From IMG/VR virus record IMGVR_UViG_3300037116_000145, positions 1 to 25,514 of that record: DNA of 25,514 nt; one strand, written 5' to 3'. Of the stretch, positions 14,983 through 22,877 are shown piece after piece; position 1 is the first letter of the stretch; each line of letters begins with the position of its first letter. A program made the position numbers and the translations under genes. Source of the stretch: a virus. Below the pieces are notes generated by a model. It did no database searches. It worked only from the letters and a program-made list of their open reading frames with translations, and was not told where the DNA came from.

Positions 14983-17295
14983 TTATCCAACTCCGGGGGA
15001 CACAGGTAGAGCACCGGGACCCGGGGAAGGGCCAGTAAGCGATGTAGTAGGCGCCATGGCGCCGGGGCCTTGAGCGTGGCTGGTTACCTGTCCGGGCTGC
15101 TGGCCCTGGCCTACCCTAGCGCCGGGTGTTTGTCCAGGCTGTCCAGGCTGTCCAGGCTGCCCTTGACCCCCGCCGGGAGTACCCACGTGCGCGGGAGGTC
15201 CTTCTGTCATGCCCTCTTGTGGCGCCAACTGACCGGCAACTAACTCTGTAGTAATACGCTGAATGCCAGCCTCGACACCTTGCTGAACGCCCTTAGTGAT
15301 CTGCTCCTGAACGCTGCCAGGACCCTGCTGCTGTGCCTGCTCCGCGGCTACCATCTTGTCAATAACGTCCTCGGGCGGCACAATCTCTTCGCCGTCCATA
15401 CCGATCGTCGTCGACACGTTGCGCAGGATGGCGGCGCGGCCCTTGAGCCCGACGATCTTCATGTCGGTCGGGTTGATCGTTGCCTGGAGGAACTCGATCT
15501 GGCGCTGGCGCAGGGTCTCGCGCTGGATGGCGACATTGACGCCCTGGACGCTGATCTTTTCCTCGCCGGTGAGCAGGCCTGTGGTATCTGTGAGCATGAT
15601 TAGGTCGGCAAGCTGCAACAGCGCGGGCTCCAGCACATCACGGTCAATGTTCGCGGAAACAGTTTGCAATATCTTTGACGCATTTCCCATGAGCATCGCC
15701 AGCCCCGACGCGGTACGACCCGCCCCGCCAGCGCCCGCTTGGCCACCTACGTATTTCGGTATCGCTGAAACATCGTCCGCAATCGATACAAATTGCTGAA
15801 ATACTTCGATCAACTGCTGGGAGTTGCTCGTTGGCATAAAGAAGTCGATCGGCGGCTGCGTTCCGTTCGGGCTCATTGGGTCGCTTCGGACGTGCCAGCG
15901 CTTCCATGGGTAAAGGTCCTCACCTGTTTCATCCGGGGACAGGCGATCATCGTTAACGACCACCTGGGGACCAGACGAGATCGAAAGATTGTTAACCAAA
16001 CTGCGTAGCGTCGCGTTCGCAACCTCTTGTAAATCCTGCAACAAATCGCTCAAGCCGTTGCCAACTGGGGTTCCAGGGACCTTCTCGAAACTTGTCATAA
16101 AATACGGGTGCCGCTGGCGCGGGGACGGCGACAGGTGCGCCTTGATCACGTGGCTGCCGATGCACCAAACCTGCACGCCATAGTCGCGCAATTCGTCTGG
16201 GACGGCAATGCCATAATCTTGCAGGAGTTGACCCTGCACGTTGCCATTGAACTCCATCATGGAAATCATGGCAGATCGGTTCCATGCCGGGTTCTCGCGG
16301 CTTTCTAGCACCGCGCGCTCGGCATCGGTCGTATCCCAGTTATCATATAAGCCGCCGCGGCCGTACTCTTCAAGGACTGCCCGTATTTCATCCACGTCGT
16401 AGCCTGGGAGATCAAGCAGGTCATTCAGTTCCGCACGTGTCACACGTAACTTCTCGATAACATTGGCATTTTCAATGTCAGCGACGCCCGGCGTCCACCA
16501 TACATCGAACGGCGACACGCGGCACCACGTCAGTTTTGGCTTTTGCTGCACCGCCGGCTGGCCGCCGCCCGGGGGCCAAACCACTTCGGGCATGATCTTG
16601 ACCACAGGGCCCTTGATAGCGGCAAAGGGGAACGTCGGCAGGTCAACCAAGAACTCCGCGAGCGCGTGATAGAAGCCGCCGTCCCGCAGCAGGTCCTCGA
16701 TCTTGCTCTCGCTGTCGCGCGCCTGCTGTGTGGCCTTCTTCTTGGCAGCATCCTGCGCGCTTTCGAGCAACGCCGTCTTTCTAGCTTGAACATCCGTGGG
16801 GTTGGGCGGTTGACCGCCTTTATGCTGAGTGACCTGCTGGGTCTCCTGCTGCATCAATTGATCGATGTTTTGCAGGATGTTCGGCGGGATCGTCGGGTTC
16901 GAGGACGGCCGTATCGCCCACGGCTGATCCTGCCCGAGGTAAATGTCCCGCAGCAGGGAGCTAGCGGCGCGGCACTTCTGCGCGATCAGGCGCGCATACA
17001 CCTCGCTGCCACCGAACTTGCGAATTTCCTGTAGCTTGTTTGTGTCATACTGGCCGTTGAACGTACGAAGCGCCTGCAAAAGACGCTCACTCCAGCCGGC
17101 CGCGGTGTTGCGGTGGTTGCGGAAAATCTCGAACTGGCCCTTGATATAGGAGACAAGCTGCTGAGGGCTCTGAGGCTGCTGCGCGGCGGTTGTGGCATCA
17201 GCTTTTTGCTTCGCGGCCGCCGTAAGCTGCGCTTCAAGTTGCGCGGGCGGTGTGACTTGCAAAACGCCCGAGTGACTAAGGCCCATATCGCTCAT
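14983..17295 (-). CDS. Portal protein
   Basis: A 770-residue protein, long as in podovirus-type portals, that would form the dodecameric ring through which DNA enters and leaves the head. The N-terminal half has the usual mixed helical body (ERLLQALRTFNGQYD, then YARLIAQKCRAASSLLRDIYLG near residue 95-120). The central part includes VSPFDVWWTPGV, HPYFMTSFEKVPGTPVGNGLSDLLQDLQ and the long helix region AGRTASGLAMLMGNASKILQ, a combination typical of portals. The C-terminal 80 residues are low-complexity Gln/Pro/Gly, with a triple QPG tandem at about 713-722. CAGGAAA precedes the ATG. It is transcribed away from the terminase genes, from a divergent 100-bp region. Confidence 0.9.
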   Translation of the reverse strand: MSDMGLSHSGVLQVTPPAQLEAQLTAAAKQKADATTAAQQPQSPQQLVSYIKGQFEIFRNHRNTAAGWSERLLQALRTFNGQYDTNKLQEIRKFGGSEVYARLIAQKCRAASSLLRDIYLGQDQPWAIRPSSNPTIPPNILQNIDQLMQQETQQVTQHKGGQPPNPTDVQARKTALLESAQDAAKKKATQQARDSESKIEDLLRDGGFYHALAEFLVDLPTFPFAAIKGPVVKIMPEVVWPPGGGQPAVQQKPKLTWCRVSPFDVWWTPGVADIENANVIEKLRVTRAELNDLLDLPGYDVDEIRAVLEEYGRGGLYDNWDTTDAERAVLESRENPAWNRSAMISMMEFNGNVQGQLLQDYGIAVPDELRDYGVQVWCIGSHVIKAHLSPSPRQRHPYFMTSFEKVPGTPVGNGLSDLLQDLQEVANATLRSLVNNLSISSGPQVVVNDDRLSPDETGEDLYPWKRWHVRSDPMSPNGTQPPIDFFMPTSNSQQLIEVFQQFVSIADDVSAIPKYVGGQAGAGGAGRTASGLAMLMGNASKILQTVSANIDRDVLEPALLQLADLIMLTDTTGLLTGEEKISVQGVNVAIQRETLRQRQIEFLQATINPTDMKIVGLKGRAAILRNVSTTIGMDGEEIVPPEDVIDKMVAAEQAQQQGPGSVQEQITKGVQQGVEAGIQRITTELVAGQLAPQEGMTEGPPAHVGTPGGGQGQPGQPGQPGQTPGARVGQGQQPGQVTSHAQGPGAMAPTTSLTGPSPGPGALPVSPGVG
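15131..15157 (-). repeat. 9-bp tandem repeat in the portal C-terminus
   Basis: Three perfect copies of TGTCCAGGC on the plus strand code for repeated Gly-Gln-Pro units on the minus strand. Confidence 0.85.
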
Positions 17296-17395
17296 GTGAT
17301 TTCCTGCGGCAGCAAACGCGCGAGCCTAACCCCGAGCCGTTAGTCATCCGTTAACAGATTGACATCGATCAAAGGGGTGGTGTAGAGGATCGTCC

Positions 17396-17977
17396 ATGAG
17401 TGAAGACCTAATCGATGCAGATTTTGTTACCGCCCCGGTAACGACCGGGCTGGTCGAAGCCGAAGTGCTCGACCCGCGGTTGACCGAAGAAGAACTTGTG
17501 AAACTCGCCAGAGAACTGGTAAGAGGGATCGCGGACCCAAAGGACTGCTACCGAAATGCCCATATCACGAGCGCGCAGTTCGATCGCTTCATCCTCACCA
17601 ACCGGTTCTTCAAGCGCGCGTACGAAATCTATCTTGTCGAGTGGAACGATGGCTCGAATACGGCGCTACGCCTCAAATATCAATCGCAAGCCGGCATGGA
17701 AGCGGCGCTCCCCACACTTGCGGCAAGGATGCTCGACAACAAAGAGCCGCTCTCCAGCGTCGTGCAACTCGGCACCCTCTTCGCCAAGATCGCGGAAGTC
17801 GGCAACGAAAAAGCGCCGCAGACGGTCCCCGGCGAAAAATTCACCATCCAAATCAACCTTGGGGCCGATGGCAAAGGCGCGAACAACATCGAGACGTACC
17901 AGGAGACTATCGGAAGCGGACCGACGCTTAAGCAGATTGAGGGCATTGCGGAAGTACAACCACTCGGCAAAGGGTAA
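17396..17977 (+). CDS. Putative terminase small subunit
   Basis: A 193-residue mostly helical protein upstream of the large terminase. Residues 25-75 (TEEELVKLARELVRG to SAQFDRFILTNRFFKRAYE) look like a helix-turn-helix followed by the helical oligomerisation segment of phage small terminases, which recognise the packaging site. The C-terminus is less ordered. GAGG precedes the ATG. A good -35-like TTGACA lies at 17359-17364, but no convincing -10 follows. The role is inferred from fold pattern and location; an alternative is another DNA-binding protein. The last 40 bases or so overlap a second, out-of-frame repeat-coding frame (17937-18200). Confidence 0.6.
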   Translation: MSEDLIDADFVTAPVTTGLVEAEVLDPRLTEEELVKLARELVRGIADPKDCYRNAHITSAQFDRFILTNRFFKRAYEIYLVEWNDGSNTALRLKYQSQAGMEAALPTLAARMLDNKEPLSSVVQLGTLFAKIAEVGNEKAPQTVPGEKFTIQINLGADGKGANNIETYQETIGSGPTLKQIEGIAEVQPLGKG

Positions 17978-18200
17978 AGCCGCCAAAGCGCGCTATCTCC
18001 ATACGCCAAAGAAACGCCTCACCGATTTACGCTATCGTCACTCGCCGCTTGGCAAGGAATGCTCGTTTCGGTATAACTCGTCCATCCCGAATATCAACAG
18101 ACGTTGGAGATTTGAAAATGCCGGTCGCTCAAAAATCAGACAAAGACAGGCTGCACGACGCCGCGGAAATAGTCCGCAAACTCCAACTCCAGATCACTGA
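17937..18200 (+). pseudogene. Cryptic frame with 13-residue tandem repeats (nuclease-like remnant)
   Basis: In the frame offset from the putative small terminase, bases 17952-18107 code for four consecutive 13-residue units: KYNHSAKGKAAKA, RYLHTPKKRLTDL, RYRHSPLGKECSF and RYNSSIPNINRRW. The pattern [RK]Y-x-x-[ST]-x-x-G/K is like the basic repeats that precede HNH or endonuclease VII domains in many phage nucleases, but no nuclease domain follows; the frame ends at 18200 inside the metallophosphoesterase gene. There is no ATG; TTG codons at 17937 and 17946 are possible starts and GAGGG lies beside them. It may be the relic of an inserted nuclease gene or a tiny overlapping gene. Confidence 0.45.
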
Positions 18201-19224
18201 TAACCGACGCACGATCACGCAGCTCCGGCGCGACAACGACACCGCAGAAAAGATACGCAAGGAGATTTTCGAGTTAGCCGAGCACACGCCAGAACCGCCA
18301 GCATGGCTCACCGGGCGCGGGATCAAGAACGGCGAGCGCGGCGGCCCGGTGCTGATGGTAAGTGACATTCATTATGGCGAAGTAATCGACCCAGATGAAG
18401 TCGGCGGTGTGAACCAGTACAACCACAAGATAGCCGCCAAGCGGCTGAAAACACTAACTGAGGTCACGATAGACCTGTGTTCCAATCACATGGGCCGGGC
18501 AAACGTAGCGTACCCGGGTTTGGTTATGTGCCTCGGAGGGGACCTGATTGGCGGCGACATACACGAAGAACTAAGCTGGACCAACGATCGCACTTCGCAC
18601 CAAAGCGTTAATGACCTGACCGATCTTCTATCTGGCATGATTGAGGCGTTCGCTACCAAGTTCGGTCGCGTATTTATCCCGGCAGTCGTGGGCAACCACG
18701 GCAGAAGCACGCTCAAGGGGCACTACAAGCAGCGCGCCTATACCAACTACGACTGGACGATAGCGTGCAACCTTGAACGGGTTTTTCGTAAAGACAAGAA
18801 TATCCAGTTCCAAATCCCTAGCGGCGCGGACGCGCGTTTCAACGTATTCGGGACAAGGTTCCTCCTGACCCATGGCGACACGCTTGGGGTCCGCGGCGGC
18901 GATGGCATCATAGGACTGCTGGGGCCGCTCGCGCGCGGTCGCCTTAAAGTGGGGCAATCAGAAGCCGCCATTGGGCGCGACTTTGATATGCTTCTGTGTG
19001 GCCACTACCACCAACTTACGTGGCTCCCGAACTTGATTTGTAATGGGTGCGTCAAAGGATACGATGAGTACGCCCGGTTAGCGCTGCGCGCACCGTACAG
19101 CCCGCCCGCACAGGCTCTATTTTTCACGCACCCAGAACACGGCGTAACCGCCCGTTGGCCAGCGTTCCTTGAGCCTAAGAAAGTGATCGCCCAGGAAAAC
19201 GTGTGGACTTCATGGCAGACCTAA
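18118..19224 (+). CDS. Calcineurin-like metallophosphoesterase
   Basis: A 368-residue protein with all five metal-site blocks of the metallophosphoesterase fold in order: SDIHYGE (Asp83, His85), LGGDLIGGD (about 139-147), GNHGR (192-196), THGD (251-254) and GHYH (295-298). An extra N-terminal coiled coil of about 50 residues (DKDRLHDAAEIVRK onward) precedes the domain. The family hydrolyses phosphodiesters or phosphomonoesters, including nucleic acid ends. The ATG at 18118 follows TTGGAG and is chosen over an upstream in-frame start that lies in the cryptic repeat region. Its position between the two terminase genes suggests a role in packaging or in DNA processing, which is inference. Confidence 0.85.
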   Translation: MPVAQKSDKDRLHDAAEIVRKLQLQITDNRRTITQLRRDNDTAEKIRKEIFELAEHTPEPPAWLTGRGIKNGERGGPVLMVSDIHYGEVIDPDEVGGVNQYNHKIAAKRLKTLTEVTIDLCSNHMGRANVAYPGLVMCLGGDLIGGDIHEELSWTNDRTSHQSVNDLTDLLSGMIEAFATKFGRVFIPAVVGNHGRSTLKGHYKQRAYTNYDWTIACNLERVFRKDKNIQFQIPSGADARFNVFGTRFLLTHGDTLGVRGGDGIIGLLGPLARGRLKVGQSEAAIGRDFDMLLCGHYHQLTWLPNLICNGCVKGYDEYARLALRAPYSPPAQALFFTHPEHGVTARWPAFLEPKKVIAQENVWTSWQT

Positions 19225-19295
19225 CCTTGTACCCCAAATGGCCCTGGGCGATACCATAGAGGGCGTCTTGAAAGCAGTCGCATACTTGGTGGAAA

Positions 19296-20753
19296 ATGAG
19301 TAATTTATCATACAAGGCGCCGCCGACTTGTTCTTCCTTTATGAAGAGTGAATCGTTCGGCAGGATCATCGCTGGACCCGTTGGGTCCGGCAAAACGACG
19401 GCGTGTGTCATAGAAGTTATGCGGCGCGCACTTATGCAAAAGGCAGCCGAAGACGGCTTTAGATACACCCGCTTCGCAATTGTACGTCAAACTTTAAAAC
19501 AGCTTCGCGATACGGTTCTTAAAGACGCAGAAACATGGCTGTCCGGGCTAGGCATATGGCGCGTGAGCGAAAGCACTTTTCATTTGAAATTTAACAACGT
19601 CGTGTCAGAACTCATTTTTATTCCACTGGAAAATGCCGAGGATCAGGCCCGACTGCTCAGCATGCAATTGACGGGCTGCTGGCTTTCGGAAGCCACTGAA
19701 ATGAACCTAGATGTAATTGGGCCTATCTCAGGTAGGTTAGGGCGCTATCCGTCGGGAAAACGAGGTACTCCAACGTGGTTTGGGGCTTTGGCAGACACCA
19801 ATATGCCAACTAGCGGCTCACCTTGGCATCAGTTCATGGAGAACCTACCACCGAACTGGTCGAAGTGGATACAGCCGTCCGGGCTCTCGCCAAGCGCGGA
19901 GAATTTGAACTGGCTCGTACAAAACGATAAAACTATGTTGTTGCCGTTCGATCACCCGGATCGTCTCGCCCAGGGCAGACGTTATTACGAAAGGTTTGTA
20001 GAGACCTACGGCGAAGACAGCGACTGGGTGCGGCGCTACGTCAAAGCCGAGTACGGCGACGATCCATCGGGCATGGCAGTCTTCAAGGAAAGCTTTAGGT
20101 CAGACTTTCACATCGTGGATGATACTTTGCTCATACCCGGCTACCCGCTGTTAGTTGCTCAAGATTTCGGTCGCAACCCTTGGAGCCTTATATGCCAGCC
20201 CGATCACATGGGCAGGCTGCTCGTTCACCAGGAGGTGCCCGGCACGAACACCGGGCTAGAGAAACATGTCAACCAAAGCCTCAAACCCATCCTCATGTCG
20301 GACCGGTATTTGGGATACAAAGTGGCCTGCGTCGGCGACCCCGCGGGAGCTGCAAAGGGAAGCGTCTCTGAGGAAAGTAACTTTGACGCTCTTAACCGTC
20401 TCGGACTGCCCGCTATTCCCGCGTCCACCAATGACATTGACCCCCGCATACGGGCGGTGGAGGCGCTCCTTGGGCGCCAGACGAACGGCGGTCCTACTCT
20501 GGTTATTAGCCGTGCAAGATGCCCGATGCTATGCCGTGCCATGGCAGGAGGCTATCGCTTTGCTAAAACGAAACAGGGCGCCCTCAAAGCGAAGCCGGAC
20601 AAAGACGACAAGGAAGGCTTCTCGCACGTCGCGGACTGCCTCCAGTACGCGTGCCTAGTCGTGCACGGCGGCATGATGCCGTACATCAGCACGAGACTTT
20701 TTTCCAAGAAGAAAGCTTCAAAGCCGCGCCCGAGCAATCGGGGCTGGACTTGA
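19296..20753 (+). CDS. terL: Terminase large subunit
   Basis: A 485-residue packaging motor. The ATPase domain has Walker A GPVGSGKTT (27-35), and the strand LTGCWLSEATE (125-135) stands at Walker B, with Ser where many terminases have Asp before the catalytic Glu. The RNase H-like nuclease domain begins with LLVAQDFGRNP (Asp290), continues with ACVGDPAG near residue 336 and ends with FSHVADCLQYAC, which carries the last metal-binding Asp. The start at 19296 overlaps a 21-codon frame and has GGTGG just upstream. It would cut concatemeric DNA and drive it into the portal. The stop abuts the stop of the convergent gene with no spacer. Confidence 0.93.
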   Translation: MSNLSYKAPPTCSSFMKSESFGRIIAGPVGSGKTTACVIEVMRRALMQKAAEDGFRYTRFAIVRQTLKQLRDTVLKDAETWLSGLGIWRVSESTFHLKFNNVVSELIFIPLENAEDQARLLSMQLTGCWLSEATEMNLDVIGPISGRLGRYPSGKRGTPTWFGALADTNMPTSGSPWHQFMENLPPNWSKWIQPSGLSPSAENLNWLVQNDKTMLLPFDHPDRLAQGRRYYERFVETYGEDSDWVRRYVKAEYGDDPSGMAVFKESFRSDFHIVDDTLLIPGYPLLVAQDFGRNPWSLICQPDHMGRLLVHQEVPGTNTGLEKHVNQSLKPILMSDRYLGYKVACVGDPAGAAKGSVSEESNFDALNRLGLPAIPASTNDIDPRIRAVEALLGRQTNGGPTLVISRARCPMLCRAMAGGYRFAKTKQGALKAKPDKDDKEGFSHVADCLQYACLVVHGGMMPYISTRLFSKKKASKPRPSNRGWT

Positions 20754-21131
20754 TTACTGCCCGGCGTCGTAGTCAGCCGTATCGTGAACAGTATTAAGCG
20801 ATGCCTCGGCATGGGCAACGGCAATCTTCTCACGGGCTTCAATTTTGGCGGCGCGCACAAGTTCAAGAGCCTCAAGTTCTGCTATGATAATTTTCTCTTT
20901 TGCCCGCAGGGCTAAAATTCTTTTTGCTTTTTTGCTCATGTTTCGGTTTGCTAGCCAATGCCTAACGGTCTGGCTCTCGTAAACTTGGATGGCGTACCAG
21001 ACCATGGCAACCAGTCCAGCCAAAGCCGGAAGAATACCAGCAAGCGACCCAGCCAACGCAAAAAATGAAATAACGTGCCCAGTTATATGAGAGAGATCGA
21101 GTTGGTCTTCCATCTGGTTGTTCCAGGCCAT
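20754..21131 (-). CDS. Holin-like small membrane protein
   Basis: A 125-residue protein. The ATG at 21131 (MAWNNQ) follows GGTGG and is preferred over a GTG 18 bases upstream. Residues about 19-51 are hydrophobic and can form two short membrane spans (VISFFALAGSLAGILPALAG and LVAMVWYAIQVY). The WYAIQVYES signature resembles the membrane part of small phage holins. A charged coiled coil of about 45 residues (KAKRILALRAKEKIIIAELE) follows. A role in lysis, making holes in the inner membrane, is likely by topology and phage context. No endolysin or spanin is recognised in this window. Confidence 0.5.
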   Translation of the reverse strand: MAWNNQMEDQLDLSHITGHVISFFALAGSLAGILPALAGLVAMVWYAIQVYESQTVRHWLANRNMSKKAKRILALRAKEKIIIAELEALELVRAAKIEAREKIAVAHAEASLNTVHDTADYDAGQ

Positions 21132-21190
21132 AGCACACCACCAATACACTCAATCATATATTCGTGATTGGCTAGCATACTATTAAGAAA

Positions 21191-21790
21191 TCAGGGGAGG
21201 TGCAATTCAGGTGGGTGCATTAACTCTAGCGCCGCCGCCTTGTTGGCCGCGTCCATGAAATATCCGTGCCCCCACATGGTCTCGATCTTAATACCGTGCA
21301 CTTTCAACCTCTTGCGCATCTTGCAAATGATAACATCCACCATCTTCGGGTCGGTCTCTTCCTGGATATCCGGCTGGTTGGGGCGCACTGCGCGTCTACT
21401 CTCGACTGCATGATGCAGTGTAGCCTTGTCTGCTTCGTCGCGCTTGAGCAGGATAAGCATAAAACTTGCTTCAAGCTTTGTGAGGGTGAACGCGCGCATC
21501 ACCCGGAACGTCAGGTCATCATCACTCTGCGCAGCAACTGCGCTCGGTAATCGGTCAGCCCGGCGCGCGGTTGGCGGCCAGTCGTCGCGTGGAATTTCAG
21601 TGATCTGTCCGTCCGCAAGAGCCGCTTCCAGCGTGTTGCGAACAATCTCGCTTGGGCTTCCGAAAGACCTTGCGATAACGCATACCGGTACGCCTTCGGC
21701 CGCGAAGCGGGCAGCGATAGCGGCGGACGCTGGCAAAAGTGTGAGGGGGTCATCTGGGTCAGTTTCTTCCGGGGTCAAGTGATCACTCAT
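21191..21790 (-). CDS. CtrA-like winged-helix regulator with N-terminal HTH-like domain
   Basis: A 199-residue protein. The ATG at 21790 with AAGAG upstream is preferred over a TTG 24 bases earlier. Residues 102-179 are an OmpR/PhoB-type winged helix: LTKLEASFMLILL, then the recognition region DPKMVDVIICKMRKRL and the wing IETMWGHGYFM. The last parts closely match the C-terminal domain of CtrA, the alphaproteobacterial cell-cycle regulator (KIIDVFICKLRKKL and ETVWGRGY). Unlike CtrA there is no receiver domain; instead residues 20-72 form a small helical domain ending EIPRDDWPP. It may bind CtrA-like sites in phage or host promoters. It follows a hairpin and an AT-rich promoter-like segment. 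Confidence 0.75.
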   Translation of the reverse strand: MSDHLTPEETDPDDPLTLLPASAAIAARFAAEGVPVCVIARSFGSPSEIVRNTLEAALADGQITEIPRDDWPPTARRADRLPSAVAAQSDDDLTFRVMRAFTLTKLEASFMLILLKRDEADKATLHHAVESRRAVRPNQPDIQEETDPKMVDVIICKMRKRLKVHGIKIETMWGHGYFMDAANKAAALELMHPPELHLP

Positions 21791-21837
21791 GTTTATTCTC
21801 TTGGGGCGTTCCAAGGTTGCTGAAACCTTTCCACCCT

Positions 21838-21865
21838 CTTATAAGATTATGAATAAAAAGTAAAC
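21838..21865 (-). promoter_or_regulatory. Possible promoter of the CtrA-like regulator
   Basis: Read leftward, an AT-rich stretch has a TATAAG -10-like box (21838-21843) and a weak TTTACT -35-like box (21859-21864) with a short 15-base spacer. It sits about 50 bases upstream of the regulator ATG and just after the hairpin at 21873-21933. Confidence 0.3.
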
Positions 21866-21872
21866 GCTAGCC

Positions 21873-21933
21873 CTGCCGGCCCGCGCCCCTTTGCGCTAGG
21901 ACTTACTGTACGCCTAACGCCGCGAGCCGGCAG
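21873..21933 (-). ncRNA. Long two-part RNA hairpin, probable terminator or structured RNA
   Basis: On the leftward RNA, a 13-bp outer stem (21921-21933 with 21873-21885) continues without a gap on the 5' side into an 8-bp inner stem (21913-21920 with 21893-21900). The apical loop is 12 nt, and a 7-nt bulge AAAGGGG lies on the 3' side. The only two non-Watson-Crick pairs, one in each stem, are G-U on the leftward RNA but would be C-A on the rightward RNA, which supports leftward transcription. TTTACTTTTTATTC follows eight bases later. It lies after the stop of the gene at 21961 and before the regulator gene, so it may be a terminator; the long bulged shape could also be a separate RNA. Confidence 0.55.
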
Positions 21934-21960
21934 AGCCCGCAGAAGTATGCGCGGCATTTC

Positions 21961-22623
21961 TTAAGGCCCCGTATCTGTACTGAGCAGCGTGCCGCCCTGG
22001 CCTATTACAGCGTACGTTGGCTTGTAGAAGCCAAAGCTAATTGGCATGATGTTGACGGCGTAGTTCCCGATGACCGACCCTCCGAGGGCACCCAGGTCAC
22101 CGTCCTTGGTAATGTAGGGCTCTGGCAACCCAATGTTCGGACTAAGTGGCGACGTTACCGTGCTAAGACCAGCACCCATAGCGAGCGGCGTTATAACGGC
22201 CTGCGCGTGCCACGCCGAAAGACTTTCCTGTGTCCCTGAGTTGTAACACAGCAACGCAAGCGTGCCCGGCCTCCCAACAGAAAGCCTAAACGTCGTGCTG
22301 TCCTCGGGGAGATAGTACCCACTGAACGAAATGCCGCCTGCCAGTGTGATCAAAACATTGTGTTCTAAGATAAAGCCCCCTGTGGTGGAGACTATTGGCG
22401 CATTTATCCCAGGATTGGCGCCGATTTTCCATACACCCAGTATGAATTGAAAGATATTCCCGGTAGGGCCTTGATCAGCGCCGCCCGCGGGAAGCGGATA
22501 CCCCCAGTCCAGCGTGAGCGCTACCTTGTACGGGACAAACTTGGCGGGTGGGCCACCGGTCGACCCAGGAAAGCTGATCCCCACGATCTGGGACGTGAAT
22601 CCAAAAAGATATATCGAAGCCAT
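21961..22623 (-). CDS. Unknown beta-rich protein
   Basis: A 220-residue protein rich in Gly, Ser, Thr and Pro with a strand-and-turn pattern and few charged residues (MASIYLFGFTSQIVG; ITLAGGISFSGYYLPEDSTTF; TPLAMGAGLSTVTSPLSP). AGGAG precedes the ATG. It could be a virion surface or receptor-binding component, but no family is recognised and it is far from the known structural genes. It is the last gene of a leftward group that begins at the promoter near 23000. Confidence 0.65.
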   Translation of the reverse strand: MASIYLFGFTSQIVGISFPGSTGGPPAKFVPYKVALTLDWGYPLPAGGADQGPTGNIFQFILGVWKIGANPGINAPIVSTTGGFILEHNVLITLAGGISFSGYYLPEDSTTFRLSVGRPGTLALLCYNSGTQESLSAWHAQAVITPLAMGAGLSTVTSPLSPNIGLPEPYITKDGDLGALGGSVIGNYAVNIMPISFGFYKPTYAVIGQGGTLLSTDTGP

Positions 22624-22637
22624 GGGGTGGTGGTCTC

Positions 22638-22811
22638 CTAGTGAACCGCGGGGTAGATGGCCTTAAAGAACCCTGGCGCCTCGGCAATAACGTCCTCGTC
22701 TGACATACTTGCCCACTGCGATACATGGATGACGCGACCGTCCTGGTCTTCAACTGTGGTCACGTGGAAGTCGTCCACAGGTTCTTTCGCGATGATCTTG
22801 AAGTTCGGCAT
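22638..22811 (-). CDS. 57-residue acidic protein
   Basis: A 57-residue protein starting MPNFKIIAKEP and ending FFKAIYPAVH. The sequence has VTTVEDQDGRVIHVSQW, a short strand-turn-strand pattern, and an acidic centre. AAGGTG stands 6 bases before the ATG; this ribosome site lies in the 66-bp direct repeat. The stop lies 14 bases before the next ATG. No family recognised. Confidence 0.65.
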   Translation of the reverse strand: MPNFKIIAKEPVDDFHVTTVEDQDGRVIHVSQWASMSDEDVIAEAPGFFKAIYPAVH

Positions 22812-22877
22812 ATTTACACCTTGTTACCCAAAGGTTTACGAAAGGTAAAGAAGTCATTTTTCCCAAAATATATGCGC
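22812..22877. repeat. 66-bp perfect direct repeat, copy 1
   Basis: Identical over 66 bases to 23249-23314. Read leftward, this copy contains the end of a 31-residue gene and the ribosome site of the 57-residue gene. Copies are 437 bases apart. Confidence 0.95.

Noticed and set aside
17359-17386. Promoter with TTGACA upstream of the putative small terminase
   Set aside because: The -35 box is good but no acceptable -10 lies at 16-18 bases, and the start codon would be too close.
19238-19303. 21-codon frame overlapping the start of the large terminase gene
   Set aside because: No clear ribosome site and no recognisable product; it could be a leader for coupling but the evidence is thin.
21151-21170. 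6-bp inverted repeat CAATCA/TGATTG before the holin-like gene
   Set aside because: Too short to separate from chance in AT-rich DNA.
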